Of a DNA stretch of 64,000 nucleotides, positions 43,205 through 51,723 are shown piece by piece. Within the stretch, counting starts at the first letter, position 1. Each line of letters opens with the position of its first letter. The DNA is from DAOTWA01 sp034435955 (GTDB taxonomy: Bacteria; Chloroflexota; Anaerolineae; Anaerolineales; Anaerolineaceae). Position numbers and translations under genes: made by a program. Below the pieces are notes generated by a model. The model saw only the letters and a program-made list of their open reading frames with translations, was not told the origin of the DNA and ran no database searches. The stretch is taken from assembly GCA_034435955.1 (NCBI GenBank), contig DAOTWA010000018.1:1-64000 (forward strand). The letters run 5' to 3'.

Positions 43205-43271
43205 GGGTGAGGCTTCCTCCCAGCATAAGGGCCATGCCTGGGTGAGGCTTCCTCCCAGCGCAAGCGCTGGG
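43205..43271. repeat. 20-bp direct repeat with second hairpin
   Basis: The same 20 bases (GGGTGAGG then CTTCCTCCCAGC) occur at 43205-43224 and 43240-43259, 35 bases apart. The second copy continues into an 8-bp inverted repeat CCCAGCGC/GCGCTGGG at 43254-43271. It directly joins the hairpin at 43166-43193. Confidence 0.8.
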
Positions 43272-43284
43272 GCTTGGGTAAATC

Positions 43285-45792
43285 TTACTGTTCACCTAAC
43301 AGTCTCGGAAACCAGTACCAGATGACATCCTGCGCTGGCTTGCCGTGCACGGATGCCGATTTGTCTTCCAGCGCTGCGGGCGGGTAATATCCCCGCGAAA
43401 CCACCCCGGCGATCCAATCGCGCTGGTTGGCGGCTACGAACAGGGCGTTGTAGGCGTCCACCTGGGCCTGCAAATCCACCTCGAGTGAAGGGATGTCGGG
43501 GTTCGGCCGGCTGAGGATATCCAGGCTGAGGCAGCCGCCGCCCCGCGCCGGCAGGCAGGAGGAGAGCAGTCCTTTGGCGGACGGGAAATCCGCCGCTATC
43601 ACGACCGGCTTGTTGACCTGCTGCTGCAGCGCGCGAACCTTGCCATCCAGGATCGAGCCAAGATCGTTTTCCAGGTCAGTCTCGCTTGGGTTAGGCTGGC
43701 TTGCGATCGGTGCCGAAAGCATCAGGTAAATTTGATCCACCGCATCCAGGAAGGATGGTGGAAAGTCCACCCCCTGGGGATAGGGTAGAGCCCAAAGGAT
43801 CTTGCCGTTGAAATGCGCCCTCACCTCCTGCAAGATCTTGCGCCAACGTTCGGCTGCATCGGCCGGTACGCCTGAAGCGGAGCCGTCGGCCAGTTTTCCT
43901 TCTGGCAGCGCCGGAGCAAGCCAATCTCCGCCCAGGACGAGAGCCCCCGCGTTGCTTTGCGCGGCCAGATCGGCAAAGTTGGTGGCAAACTCGCCGTAAC
44001 GGTCGAACCACATGTCCCACCAGGTTGCGTCGCGGGGAGCGGTCTGCCACCATTGGTTGGCGTCGCCGGTGAAATGAGCGGCGGGGAAGATGGCTAGATT
44101 CAGGTTTTCGCTCCGCGCGGATTGCGCCTCCTGCTCGGCGTCGTTCCAGAGCGGGTCGGAAGCTGGATTCAGTTCAAAAGATGGGTAGCGGTTGTCGGTG
44201 AACGTCCACGAAGGGGTCAGCATGACCCAATTCGCGCCGATACCGTGGACCTCCTTGAATGCTTCGGCGAAGCGCGGTAGCCAGGTTGGGTTGTAGTTGG
44301 ATTGGAATTCGATCCCTGCGATGTATGAGGAGCCGCGTGGCTGGATCTGCGCGGCGACGACCTGGGTCGGCGTTTCTGAGGGCTGCCACCATCGCCAGGC
44401 TCTGATCTCGTTCTTGAATGGCAGCGGCTCCGAAGTGACCTTGAAAGGCCTCCCCCTGGCTGCTGGACCGGCTGTCTCGGCGTCGTCTGCGCTGTCGCAT
44501 TGGTCGTTGCGACAGTAGCGGTACTCCATGTTCGTCAGCAGGTTGAGCGGGTTATCGAGTACGTATGACCAGGTGTTATTGCCTGTCGGCCACATGGGAA
44601 TGGGCGGCGTCCAGGCGAAGGGACTGAATTGTATCGACACACTGTCTGTGGCCGGCGTGTTCGCGGGAACGGTCACCTGGAACGTGCCATAACCGGTTTT
44701 CGGCGAGCGCCAGGTTTCAACAGTATCCTGGACGACCGTATTGGCGTCCGGAACGATGAATTGCCGCAGGACGAAACCTCCATCTTTGGTCAATTCAGCG
44801 TTCCAAAATCCATCGCCAAAGGTGTACTTGTAGCGCAGGTCCGTGCCAGCGTGCAGGGAGAGGGTGACTGAGTAGCGTCCATCCGGAAGTTCGGTCAGTG
44901 TTGGCATGCGGGCCGCCACGCTGCTGAGGCCGGCGCTCAAATCGGCAAAGGTGTTGCCGAGCGTTTCCAGGTTGCCGGCCAGGCGGATAGGCACTCCTTC
45001 CACGTTTTCCTTCGGCACTGTAACCACGAATGCCACATTTACCATCGGGGCGGGGGTAAGTTTGATGGTCGCTGGAGTAGTGGCTCCGGCGGCAACCACT
45101 GCCCCTTGCTGGAAGGTGTGGTAGGCGCCGTCCAGCGCGTAAACGACCAGATTGTGCGTCGCTGGCGGCAGCCCGTTAAGTACGAAACTGCCGTCCGAGG
45201 CGGTAAAGGTCTGTCGACCGCCGGCTGCGACCATCAGACCGGGGATGGGAGCATTGTTGGTGGCATCAACCACCTTGCCTTCGATGCGTCCAGTTTCGCC
45301 ATTGAAGGGCTGGTCAGACCATGCGCTCACCAGATCCTGGACGACGCCAGGGGCAGTCACGTCATATAACCGGTAACGCACCTGCTGGCCAGTCGTGGTG
45401 ATCTCCATTGCGGGGGGATTGGTGCCGCGGGTGTACCGATATTTAACCACCGATCCAAGGGTGATCGGCAAACGGATGCCGAAATGGCGCGCATCCATCT
45501 TTTGCATGGGGTAAGTGATCGGATTGAGGGCGAGCCCGGTCACTTCGTCCACGATGTTGAGATAAACCGACTGCCCTTCCGGTGCGTCCTGAGGCAGAGC
45601 TACCATGAAGGTGATCTCGGCTTGTGGTAAAGCAGCCGCCTGAGATGATCCTTCTCCGGGAGATGAAGCGGTCGGCGAAACGGGCTGTAAATATGGCAGC
45701 GAGCATCCAGCTAGAGAAATCAGGATGATGCCAATGCTCGAAATATGCCACAGTCGTTTCCACGAAATCCCATGTCCATCATGTCGGCTCAT
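43285..45792 (-). CDS. large lipoprotein with Ig-like/CBM-like domains and a C-terminal glycosidase-like barrel
   Basis: This 835-residue protein has a lipoprotein signal peptide ending in SLAGC near residue 30. It then carries three similar beta domains that begin with ITFMVALPQDAPEGQSVYL, VNVAFVVTVPKENVEGVPI and GTFQVTVPANTPATDSVSI, resembling starch-binding or Ig-like modules. Between the first two is a CarboxypepD_reg-like domain (GRIEGKVVDATNNAPIPGL and TASDGSFVLNGLPP). The C-terminal 330 residues resemble a TIM-barrel glycoside hydrolase (YIAGIEFQSNYNPTWLPRF, GIGANWVMLTPSW); GH family 113-like is my best guess. Catalytic acids are not identified. AGGAGG before ATG 45792 fixes the start. 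It probably binds or cuts polysaccharide at the cell surface. Confidence 0.75.
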   Translation of the reverse strand: MSRHDGHGISWKRLWHISSIGIILISLAGCSLPYLQPVSPTASSPGEGSSQAAALPQAEITFMVALPQDAPEGQSVYLNIVDEVTGLALNPITYPMQKMDARHFGIRLPITLGSVVKYRYTRGTNPPAMEITTTGQQVRYRLYDVTAPGVVQDLVSAWSDQPFNGETGRIEGKVVDATNNAPIPGLMVAAGGRQTFTASDGSFVLNGLPPATHNLVVYALDGAYHTFQQGAVVAAGATTPATIKLTPAPMVNVAFVVTVPKENVEGVPIRLAGNLETLGNTFADLSAGLSSVAARMPTLTELPDGRYSVTLSLHAGTDLRYKYTFGDGFWNAELTKDGGFVLRQFIVPDANTVVQDTVETWRSPKTGYGTFQVTVPANTPATDSVSIQFSPFAWTPPIPMWPTGNNTWSYVLDNPLNLLTNMEYRYCRNDQCDSADDAETAGPAARGRPFKVTSEPLPFKNEIRAWRWWQPSETPTQVVAAQIQPRGSSYIAGIEFQSNYNPTWLPRFAEAFKEVHGIGANWVMLTPSWTFTDNRYPSFELNPASDPLWNDAEQEAQSARSENLNLAIFPAAHFTGDANQWWQTAPRDATWWDMWFDRYGEFATNFADLAAQSNAGALVLGGDWLAPALPEGKLADGSASGVPADAAERWRKILQEVRAHFNGKILWALPYPQGVDFPPSFLDAVDQIYLMLSAPIASQPNPSETDLENDLGSILDGKVRALQQQVNKPVVIAADFPSAKGLLSSCLPARGGGCLSLDILSRPNPDIPSLEVDLQAQVDAYNALFVAANQRDWIAGVVSRGYYPPAALEDKSASVHGKPAQDVIWYWFPRLLGEQ

Positions 45793-46024
45793 TTTCAACC
45801 CCCTCCTCGCTTCATGCTTTACCAGGTTGTGTAGACCATTTTTGAAGAGCACTGAATGGAGTGACATTCGTGTCTTCGTTTTCAATCCGTTGACGGCTTA
45901 TTCGGTTTGTCGAAATGCCGATGATCGAAGGCTGTGGCACAAGATAGAGCGCGTTTCCCCCCTCAGGAGGCGATAGGCGAACATTAAAAATCATAGGGCA
46001 TGGGTAGTCGCGCGGTGGTTTCTG

Positions 46025-46477
46025 TTATTCTGGGTCGGCTTTATTCGAGTTTGAGCCGAAGGATTGGCGGATCTCGTTTTGCCGGGCAGCCAGGCTGCCC
46101 AATACACCATTTACGAACCGCGGTGTGCTGTCTGATCCGTAGATTTTGGCCAGCTCGATGGCTTCGTTAATCGCAACCTTGATTGGAGTGCTTCCTTGAA
46201 CGGCAAACTCCCACAATGCAATGCGGATGATATTCCGGTCGATTACTGCGACCTGATCGAGCGGCCACTCAGGGGCGTGCTGGGCGATGATCTCGTCCAG
46301 TGGCTTTACTTGGGATAGGACACCATAGACGATCTGGTGGCAAAACTCGCTCAGGTCATCTTCGAGCGGGGTGTCTTTGAGCCGCTCCTCAAGCACCGTC
46401 TGCGGTGAGTGCCCGGTGAGATCAATTTCATAAAGAGCTTGCAAGGCAACACTGCGCGCCTTGGTGCGGGATTTCAT
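46025..46477 (-). CDS. nusB: transcription antitermination factor NusB
   Basis: This 150-residue all-helical RNA-binding protein has the NusB features RSVALQALYEIDLTG, FCHQIVYGV, LDQVAVIDRNIIRIALWEF and AINEAIELAKIYGSDSTPRFVNGVLGSL. NusB binds boxA RNA with NusE (S10) and prevents early termination on rRNA operons. It follows the Asp23 gene by five bases. That order is shared with Firmicutes. The C-terminus ends within a short charged tail. Confidence 0.95.
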   Translation of the reverse strand: MKSRTKARSVALQALYEIDLTGHSPQTVLEERLKDTPLEDDLSEFCHQIVYGVLSQVKPLDEIIAQHAPEWPLDQVAVIDRNIIRIALWEFAVQGSTPIKVAINEAIELAKIYGSDSTPRFVNGVLGSLAARQNEIRQSFGSNSNKADPE

Positions 46478-46482
46478 ACCAT

Positions 46483-46839
46483 TTAATCTTTTTTCGGCTC
46501 GCTGTAATCAATATCTTCTACGTGAATATTGACTCGGCCGACATCCATTCCGACCATTTCGGATATTGCTCGGGAGATCTTGTTTTGCAGTGCGCGACTG
46601 ACTTCGCGTACGTTGACGTCATGTTGCAGCACCACATAAATATCAGCGTAAACCGTGTTGTTTTCCACGGAGATACGCACACCTTCCAGGCTGCTGCGCT
46701 TGAAGAGACGGTCTACGCCGCCTGGAATTGGGCTGAGACGGCTGACTCCCGGAACGCTCAACGCTGTGAGGCGAGCTATGGTTAAAAGCACATCCGGTGC
46801 AATGGTGGTCACGCCTGAAAGGTGCGGATTTTCGCTCAT
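46483..46839 (-). CDS. Asp23/Gls24 family envelope stress protein
   Basis: This 118-residue protein is a typical Asp23/Gls24 (DUF322) protein: ISVENNTVYADIYVVLQHDVNVREVSRALQNKISRAI (quoted in parts), with a preceding GVSRLSP and a following GMDVGRVNIHVEDI. Members are membrane-associated and linked to envelope stress. It has no membrane helix of its own. GGGAG lies before ATG 46839, and a TATAAT at 46901-46906 on the reverse strand is its likely promoter. It is transcribed with nusB. Confidence 0.92.
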   Translation of the reverse strand: MSENPHLSGVTTIAPDVLLTIARLTALSVPGVSRLSPIPGGVDRLFKRSSLEGVRISVENNTVYADIYVVLQHDVNVREVSRALQNKISRAISEMVGMDVGRVNIHVEDIDYSEPKKD

Positions 46840-46900
46840 GCATTCTCCCGGTCAATGATTTCGTAGGCTTTCTAGCGGCCCGATCAATTGGCGCCGTATT

Positions 46901-46906
46901 ATTATA
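46901..46906 (-). promoter_or_regulatory. -10 box upstream of the Asp23-nusB pair
   Basis: TATAAT on the reverse strand lies 62 bases before the Asp23 start codon. No good -35 is seen. It sits in the 127-base gap after the MFS gene. Confidence 0.45.
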
Positions 46907-46966
46907 ACCCTGATTTATCCTGCTTGGACGAAGCCCTGATCTTCCGCTCGCTCAATGCAAGAGCGC

Positions 46967-48448
46967 CTAGGCAGGTTTTACCTGCGGCTCCACCTTGCTG
47001 TCAACTGGCTTCAAACGGATGCCCCGCAACGCCAGGGTGGACAGTAAAAAGAGTGTTCCGTAGATGGCGAACAGGATCAGATAACCCAGGCCTGGAAAAT
47101 CCACCACCCGGCTCGTGATCTGATCGGCGATCGGTCCTCCGATGTAAGCGCCGATGGCGCCCGCGCCCGCCCCTGCCAGATTGGATATGCCCAAGTACCG
47201 GCCGGCCTGCTCGGGTGGGACGATCTCTGTGCCCAGCGCCCAGTTGGAGGTGTAAAAGACGCCAATTGCCATACCGATCACGCTGCCCCCCACGTAGATG
47301 AGGGTCAAATTGGGGACGAGCAGAGCGATCAGTGTGCCCAGCGCAGCTACCAGGCCGCTCAGGAGGACCAGCCGCTTGTGTCCGAAGCGGTCCGCCAACC
47401 AGCCGCTTGGGAGAGCAGCCAATAGGATGAAAATGCCCACGAACATGGTGAGCATGGCTGCCGGTCCGACGGCCTTTTCGCGCGCGAAGCCTAGCCTCGC
47501 CTGGAGGAAATACACGGTGAAACTGGCCAGGTTGTTGGCACCTACCAGGAACGCGAGGCGGTTCACCACCCACCAGGTAAACGAAGGATGCTTGCGGATG
47601 ACGTCGCCTACCCCTACTCGCACACTCATCCATACGCCCAGGCCAATCGCCACAAGCATGGCCCCGAGACCGGCTACTCCTATAAGAATCGCACCGCTCA
47701 GGCTCCCGCCAACCCCATTCACCAACCGGCTGATGGCCTGCACCAGCCAGCCCATCAGCAGTATGATTGCGGTAAACAGAGCCGTCATCAGTGCCAGACG
47801 CAGAAAGGGCGTCCAATTGAGCGCTGGGGGTGAGCCAGACGGGCGTTCCTCAGGGGCGAACATCGTCAGAACCATGGCGATGACCAGAATGCCCATGGCG
47901 ATAAATATGCCCGTCCATAAATGTCCAGCAGCGATTACCCGACCGATCGTGAACGAAACCAGAATGAGTGGTAGCGGAATCTCGAAGATGGCCTTCACCC
48001 CCGAGAAGCGCCCCCGCATCTTCTCTGGAACCAGATCCGGTATCAGACCGTTCTGCCCGGCTTGCGCGGTGTTCGATGAGATTTGCAGCAGGATGATCAT
48101 CGCGAAAAGAAATACATATCCGCTCATGCCTGATAGACCGGCGGACAGACTGATCAACGCCATGAACACCAGATCGAGCAGCGTTCCGATCAGAATGAAA
48201 GGCCGACGGCGGCCCCAGCGCAGCGTGCTCCGATCCGAGAGCATGCCCATCAACGCCTGCACGAGCAGGGCTGCCATCAGCGTCCACAGTCGCAGGGTGC
48301 CGTAGAATGTGCCCTTCAGCTCTTCGCCGACGAATTGCTGAACCAGCAATGGCACCACGAGAGGAGTCATTGTCTGGGCCACGGTCGTCAGGCCGAGCCA
48401 GTAGATGTTGATGGTCAGGTAATCGTGCCAGCGCGCCGGTTTATTCAT
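46967..48448 (-). CDS. MFS transporter, SLC45/sugar-type
   Basis: This 493-residue protein has 12 predicted membrane helices. The N-terminal half has GMLSDRSTLRWGRRRPFILIG, the MFS loop 2-3 motif in the form used by SLC45/GPH-like sugar carriers; the second half has GWLADRFGHKRLVLLSG, a clear copy of the same motif. SNTAQAGQNGLIPDLVP also fits the sucrose/maltose carrier group. The substrate is not shown by sequence. GAGGGG before ATG 48448 supports the start. Confidence 0.85.
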   Translation of the reverse strand: MNKPARWHDYLTINIYWLGLTTVAQTMTPLVVPLLVQQFVGEELKGTFYGTLRLWTLMAALLVQALMGMLSDRSTLRWGRRRPFILIGTLLDLVFMALISLSAGLSGMSGYVFLFAMIILLQISSNTAQAGQNGLIPDLVPEKMRGRFSGVKAIFEIPLPLILVSFTIGRVIAAGHLWTGIFIAMGILVIAMVLTMFAPEERPSGSPPALNWTPFLRLALMTALFTAIILLMGWLVQAISRLVNGVGGSLSGAILIGVAGLGAMLVAIGLGVWMSVRVGVGDVIRKHPSFTWWVVNRLAFLVGANNLASFTVYFLQARLGFAREKAVGPAAMLTMFVGIFILLAALPSGWLADRFGHKRLVLLSGLVAALGTLIALLVPNLTLIYVGGSVIGMAIGVFYTSNWALGTEIVPPEQAGRYLGISNLAGAGAGAIGAYIGGPIADQITSRVVDFPGLGYLILFAIYGTLFLLSTLALRGIRLKPVDSKVEPQVKPA

Positions 48449-48589
48449 GATTTTCCCCTCATCGAAGATTTGTTTTCCATAAAATATAACCCCATCCGTC
48501 CACCGCGGGATTCGTTGCGGCCACACCATAATTTTTTATGAAATAAAAAAATGTCCTCGCAGGTGCGCCATGCCCTACCACTTGATGGG

Positions 48590-49498
48590 TCATGCTTGAA
48601 AACTGGGAGGCAGGTATTGCGGTCGTACCTTGCGGATGAATTCGATCGAGGCGAGAGCTTCGGCAGGATTCAGCTCGAGCACCAGGGGGCCCTTGAAGCC
48701 GGCTTTGTCCAGGCGGTCGAGGAAAAGGCCGACGTCCAGGTCACCCGTGCCCAGCGGTTTGTGATCCTTGCCATAACCAATGAGATGTTCTGGCCCCTGC
48801 CAGGCGCCATCATGCAGGTGCACTTCAGCCAGACGCGTCAGGCAGCGTTCCAGTGCTTCAAACAGGCCAATTGGGCCAGAAAAACCCACCAGGATGTGCC
48901 CGGTGTCCAGGCAGATCGACAGGTCGAGACGCTCGGCCAGCTCCAGGGTGAGGTCGAACGGGAATTCGATGGTTTCAATGGCCAGCCTCCGACTGTCAAG
49001 GCCGGTCTCCGTGAGAAGGGACTCGATCGTTGCCTGGGCGTTATTCTGAAATTGGGCCAGCACTAGCGGACGGGCAAGCTCAGGCATCTTCATGTGGTAG
49101 AACTCGGCTGCCAGCGCACCCGTCGCGTGCAGTACGAACACCTCCGGATCGAGCGGTAAGGTTGCCTTGACCGTATCGATGAGCACCCTGAGCGATCCTT
49201 GCCGCACCGCTGCCTGCGGTGTGGATGGCTCGATGGACCAGAGCGGCAGATGGACTGTGTATGTGAGCCCATGTTCCTGTTTATATGAGAGCAGGTTCTC
49301 CATGGAAATCGAAGTGAAGGACTGCGGGAAGAACAAGGCCAGGTCGCTGTTCAGCTCGATCGGGTCGAAGCCAGTTTCCGCCAGGCGCGCCACGTGGGAG
49401 CGATGGTCGAAGGCGCCGACGTACTGGATGATTTGTTGCGGCGAAAGCCCTGCCGGCGCAAGAAAGGACATTTGCATTTCCATGATGCCGAAGCGCAT
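48590..49498 (-). CDS. sugar phosphate isomerase/epimerase-like TIM-barrel protein
   Basis: This 302-residue protein fits the xylose isomerase-like/AP endonuclease 2 superfamily. It has FDPIELNSDLALFFP, YTVHLPLWSIEP, LAIETIEFPFD, ICLDTGHILVGFSG, LAEVHLHDGAWQGPEHLIGYGKDHKPLGTGDLD and GPLVLELNPAEAL, giving the His, Glu and Asp metal ligands on strand ends. The substrate is unknown; roles in sugar metabolism or as a phosphodiesterase are all possible. GGAGG seven bases before ATG 49498 fixes the start. Sixty-one bases separate it from the M1 peptidase gene. Confidence 0.83.
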   Translation of the reverse strand: MRFGIMEMQMSFLAPAGLSPQQIIQYVGAFDHRSHVARLAETGFDPIELNSDLALFFPQSFTSISMENLLSYKQEHGLTYTVHLPLWSIEPSTPQAAVRQGSLRVLIDTVKATLPLDPEVFVLHATGALAAEFYHMKMPELARPLVLAQFQNNAQATIESLLTETGLDSRRLAIETIEFPFDLTLELAERLDLSICLDTGHILVGFSGPIGLFEALERCLTRLAEVHLHDGAWQGPEHLIGYGKDHKPLGTGDLDVGLFLDRLDKAGFKGPLVLELNPAEALASIEFIRKVRPQYLPPSFQA

Positions 49499-49555
49499 GA
49501 TTAACCTCCAAACTTACTCGCTTGATATGGATCCCGGCTCATATATAGCTGCCCT

Positions 49556-51097
49556 TCAACGTTTTTCGCTTTCCCCTGGATACGAACCACGCAGGTACTG
49601 CGCATACACATCGGATACATCCATGCTGGGAGCAGTCTTGCTCAGGATCGAAAAGAGTGCGGACGGACTGGCAATCTTCCCATCATATTGGCGTACATAT
49701 TCGCGCAAAAAGGAAAAGAAAGCCTGCTCTCCTATCCTTTTGCGTACGGCTTCCCAGAAAAGCGCTCCCCGCAGATATACCGCGTCGACGTAGGGGCGGA
49801 AGCCCGTAAAAGCGTAAACCGGCTGATCGACCTCGCCCACCGGCTGGAAGCGGTTTACGCGAAAGCTCCACCACCAGTCGACCAGCTCGGGATAGTTCTT
49901 TTCATAATAGAGCAGCTCGCTGTAAGTAGCCAGAGATTCATCCAGCCAGGGATCGCGGGCGGGGTCGTTCCCCACCAGACCGCCCCACCATTGATGGGCG
50001 GTCTCGTGAGCAGCAATGGAAGTCAGATAATTGGTCTGCCCGCCGCGATAATCGGCGAAATATTCCTGGCCAAGGAAATACAACCCATCGTATTCCATGC
50101 CGTCCGGAAACTCGCTCTCGACCAATGCCAGACTTGAATGCGGGTATGAGCCGAACAAATCCCCGTAAAGCCTCAAGGACGCCAAGGTCGTTTCCAGCGC
50201 AGCCCGGCCGGCTGGCTCGTGTTCGGGAAACACATAGGCGGTAACCTGGTGACCGTCCTGATTTCCTTCCAGCACGCGGTAGTCTCGGCTGGCCGACCAG
50301 GTGAAGTTGCGAGCGGTCGTATCGAAGACGCGACGGTCACCCTCAATGCTGGCGGGAGTGCTCGCAGCCACGATCAGGTCATCGGCCGGATGCTCCAGAC
50401 GGATCTCGACGTGATAGGCGGCTAGCGGATAGGTCAGGTGCTCGCCAACCCGGCCAGGCTCGTCCAGCGCCCACCCATCGGCGAGATAAGCAGGGACAAA
50501 GGGATACCAGTCGCCGAAATTCACCTGGCGTGCGCCCACGCTCAATGGGCCGACGCCATGTGGGAGTTTCAAATGATACGAGAGGTTTATTTCTACCTGC
50601 TGGTTGGGCGCCAGCGGCTTTGCCAGATCAAGCCAAAGTATGTTTCCACCAAGGGTATGTTTGGCCTCCATCCCATCAGGTTCCCAAGATACCTGCCCAA
50701 GGTGAAAGGCATCGGCAAATCGGTTGGCTTCGACAACCAGTGGCAATCGGTTGAATGTGATCGGAGCGTTATTGGTAAAGATAGTCGTCTCATCCACATT
50801 CAGCGACGCATTCGTCTCGTCGTAAGCCGCGATCAAGGTATATCGCGTCATCGCGGCCTTAGATGTGGATGGGGGCGTTTCCGTCCCTGTCGGAAGAGGA
50901 TCGGGGAGCATGTGAGTTTGGGTTTGATCAGCAACCGTCGACGATGGCAAGGGCGCAGGTATTGTGGCTGAAGAGCCGTCCTCTTCTTTTTCTACAGAGC
51001 TGGAAGATTGGCCTTGGCAAGCTCCGCTCCAGCCAATGATCATCAACGCCAGCGTGATCCCACCGATCAGCCGGCCAGGAGCTTTGTATCCAATCAC
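49556..51097 (-). CDS. M1 family zinc metallopeptidase, probable lipoprotein
   Basis: This 513-residue protein begins with a signal peptide ending in GWSGAC (Cys27), so it is likely a lipoprotein; -3 to -1 SGA is an imperfect lipobox. A Ser/Thr/Pro-rich linker to about residue 80 leads to the M1 N-terminal beta domain and the catalytic domain. The zinc site is HETAH at 364-368, with Glu387 in WLDESLATY 18 residues later, a perfect M1 spacing. The aminopeptidase GAMEN motif reads DGMEYDGLYF. M1 enzymes trim N-terminal residues. The start is GTG at 51097. It probably digests peptides outside the cell. Confidence 0.9.
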   Translation of the reverse strand: MIGYKAPGRLIGGITLALMIIGWSGACQGQSSSSVEKEEDGSSATIPAPLPSSTVADQTQTHMLPDPLPTGTETPPSTSKAAMTRYTLIAAYDETNASLNVDETTIFTNNAPITFNRLPLVVEANRFADAFHLGQVSWEPDGMEAKHTLGGNILWLDLAKPLAPNQQVEINLSYHLKLPHGVGPLSVGARQVNFGDWYPFVPAYLADGWALDEPGRVGEHLTYPLAAYHVEIRLEHPADDLIVAASTPASIEGDRRVFDTTARNFTWSASRDYRVLEGNQDGHQVTAYVFPEHEPAGRAALETTLASLRLYGDLFGSYPHSSLALVESEFPDGMEYDGLYFLGQEYFADYRGGQTNYLTSIAAHETAHQWWGGLVGNDPARDPWLDESLATYSELLYYEKNYPELVDWWWSFRVNRFQPVGEVDQPVYAFTGFRPYVDAVYLRGALFWEAVRKRIGEQAFFSFLREYVRQYDGKIASPSALFSILSKTAPSMDVSDVYAQYLRGSYPGESEKR

Positions 51098-51145
51098 GGG
51101 CCCATTTCCCAGTGGATTGAGTCGGGATCGGACATCTCAACCGCT

Positions 51146-51670
51146 TTATTCAGAGGAAAGCGCAGCGACCAGCTCGTGGCAGAAATCCGGAATATCGGGC
51201 ACCACCCGGCCCCAAACGATATTGCCGCTGCGGAATGCGGGTTCGTCTCGCCAGCGTGCGCCTGCGTTGATCATATCGTCTTTAATGCCCTCGCTGCCGG
51301 TGGCTTCGTGCCCTTTGACGATTCCTGCACTGATGCCCACCAGCCCGGCGTGACAGATCATGCCGATGATCTTGTTGGCCTCATTGATGCGGCGCACGAA
51401 ATTCTTCACGCTGTCGTACCGGCGCAGGCGATCAGGCGCCCAACCTCCCGGGATAACGAGAGCATCAAATTGTTCCGGTCTGACGTCCTCGATGCCGGTT
51501 TCAGAGCGCGCCTCCAGGCCGTTCTTGCCATGATAAACTTCGCCAGCTTTCAACCCGATGATGGTAACCGAGGCGCCTTCCTCTCTCAGACGCATGACCG
51601 GTACCCAGAATTCAAGATCTTCAAAGCCGGGGCCAACCAGATAGGCGATTCTTTTACCAGTCAGTTTCAT
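51146..51670 (-). CDS. DJ-1/PfpI family protein
   Basis: This 174-residue protein has the PfpI-family fold with the nucleophile elbow IGMICHAGLVG (Cys-His) and the conserved Glu near the N-terminus in GFEDLEFWVP. DALVIPGGWAPDRLRRYDS is also typical. Members include glyoxalase/deglycase-like, chaperone and amidase-like proteins; the subfamily cannot be told safely. ATG 51670 has GGGAG nine bases upstream; the frame extends to 51688 with no family sequence. It follows the zinc-ribbon gene by 53 bases. Confidence 0.9.
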   Translation of the reverse strand: MKLTGKRIAYLVGPGFEDLEFWVPVMRLREEGASVTIIGLKAGEVYHGKNGLEARSETGIEDVRPEQFDALVIPGGWAPDRLRRYDSVKNFVRRINEANKIIGMICHAGLVGISAGIVKGHEATGSEGIKDDMINAGARWRDEPAFRSGNIVWGRVVPDIPDFCHELVAALSSE

Positions 51671-51723
51671 AACCTGCTCCCAATCCAAATGATCGAAGAT
51701 CTCTCTTCACCTATTTCCGATTA

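Noticed and set aside
43205..43259. Repeats that might be taken for a CRISPR array.
   Set aside because: Only two 20-bp copies, 35 bases apart, with no spacer series and no cas genes.
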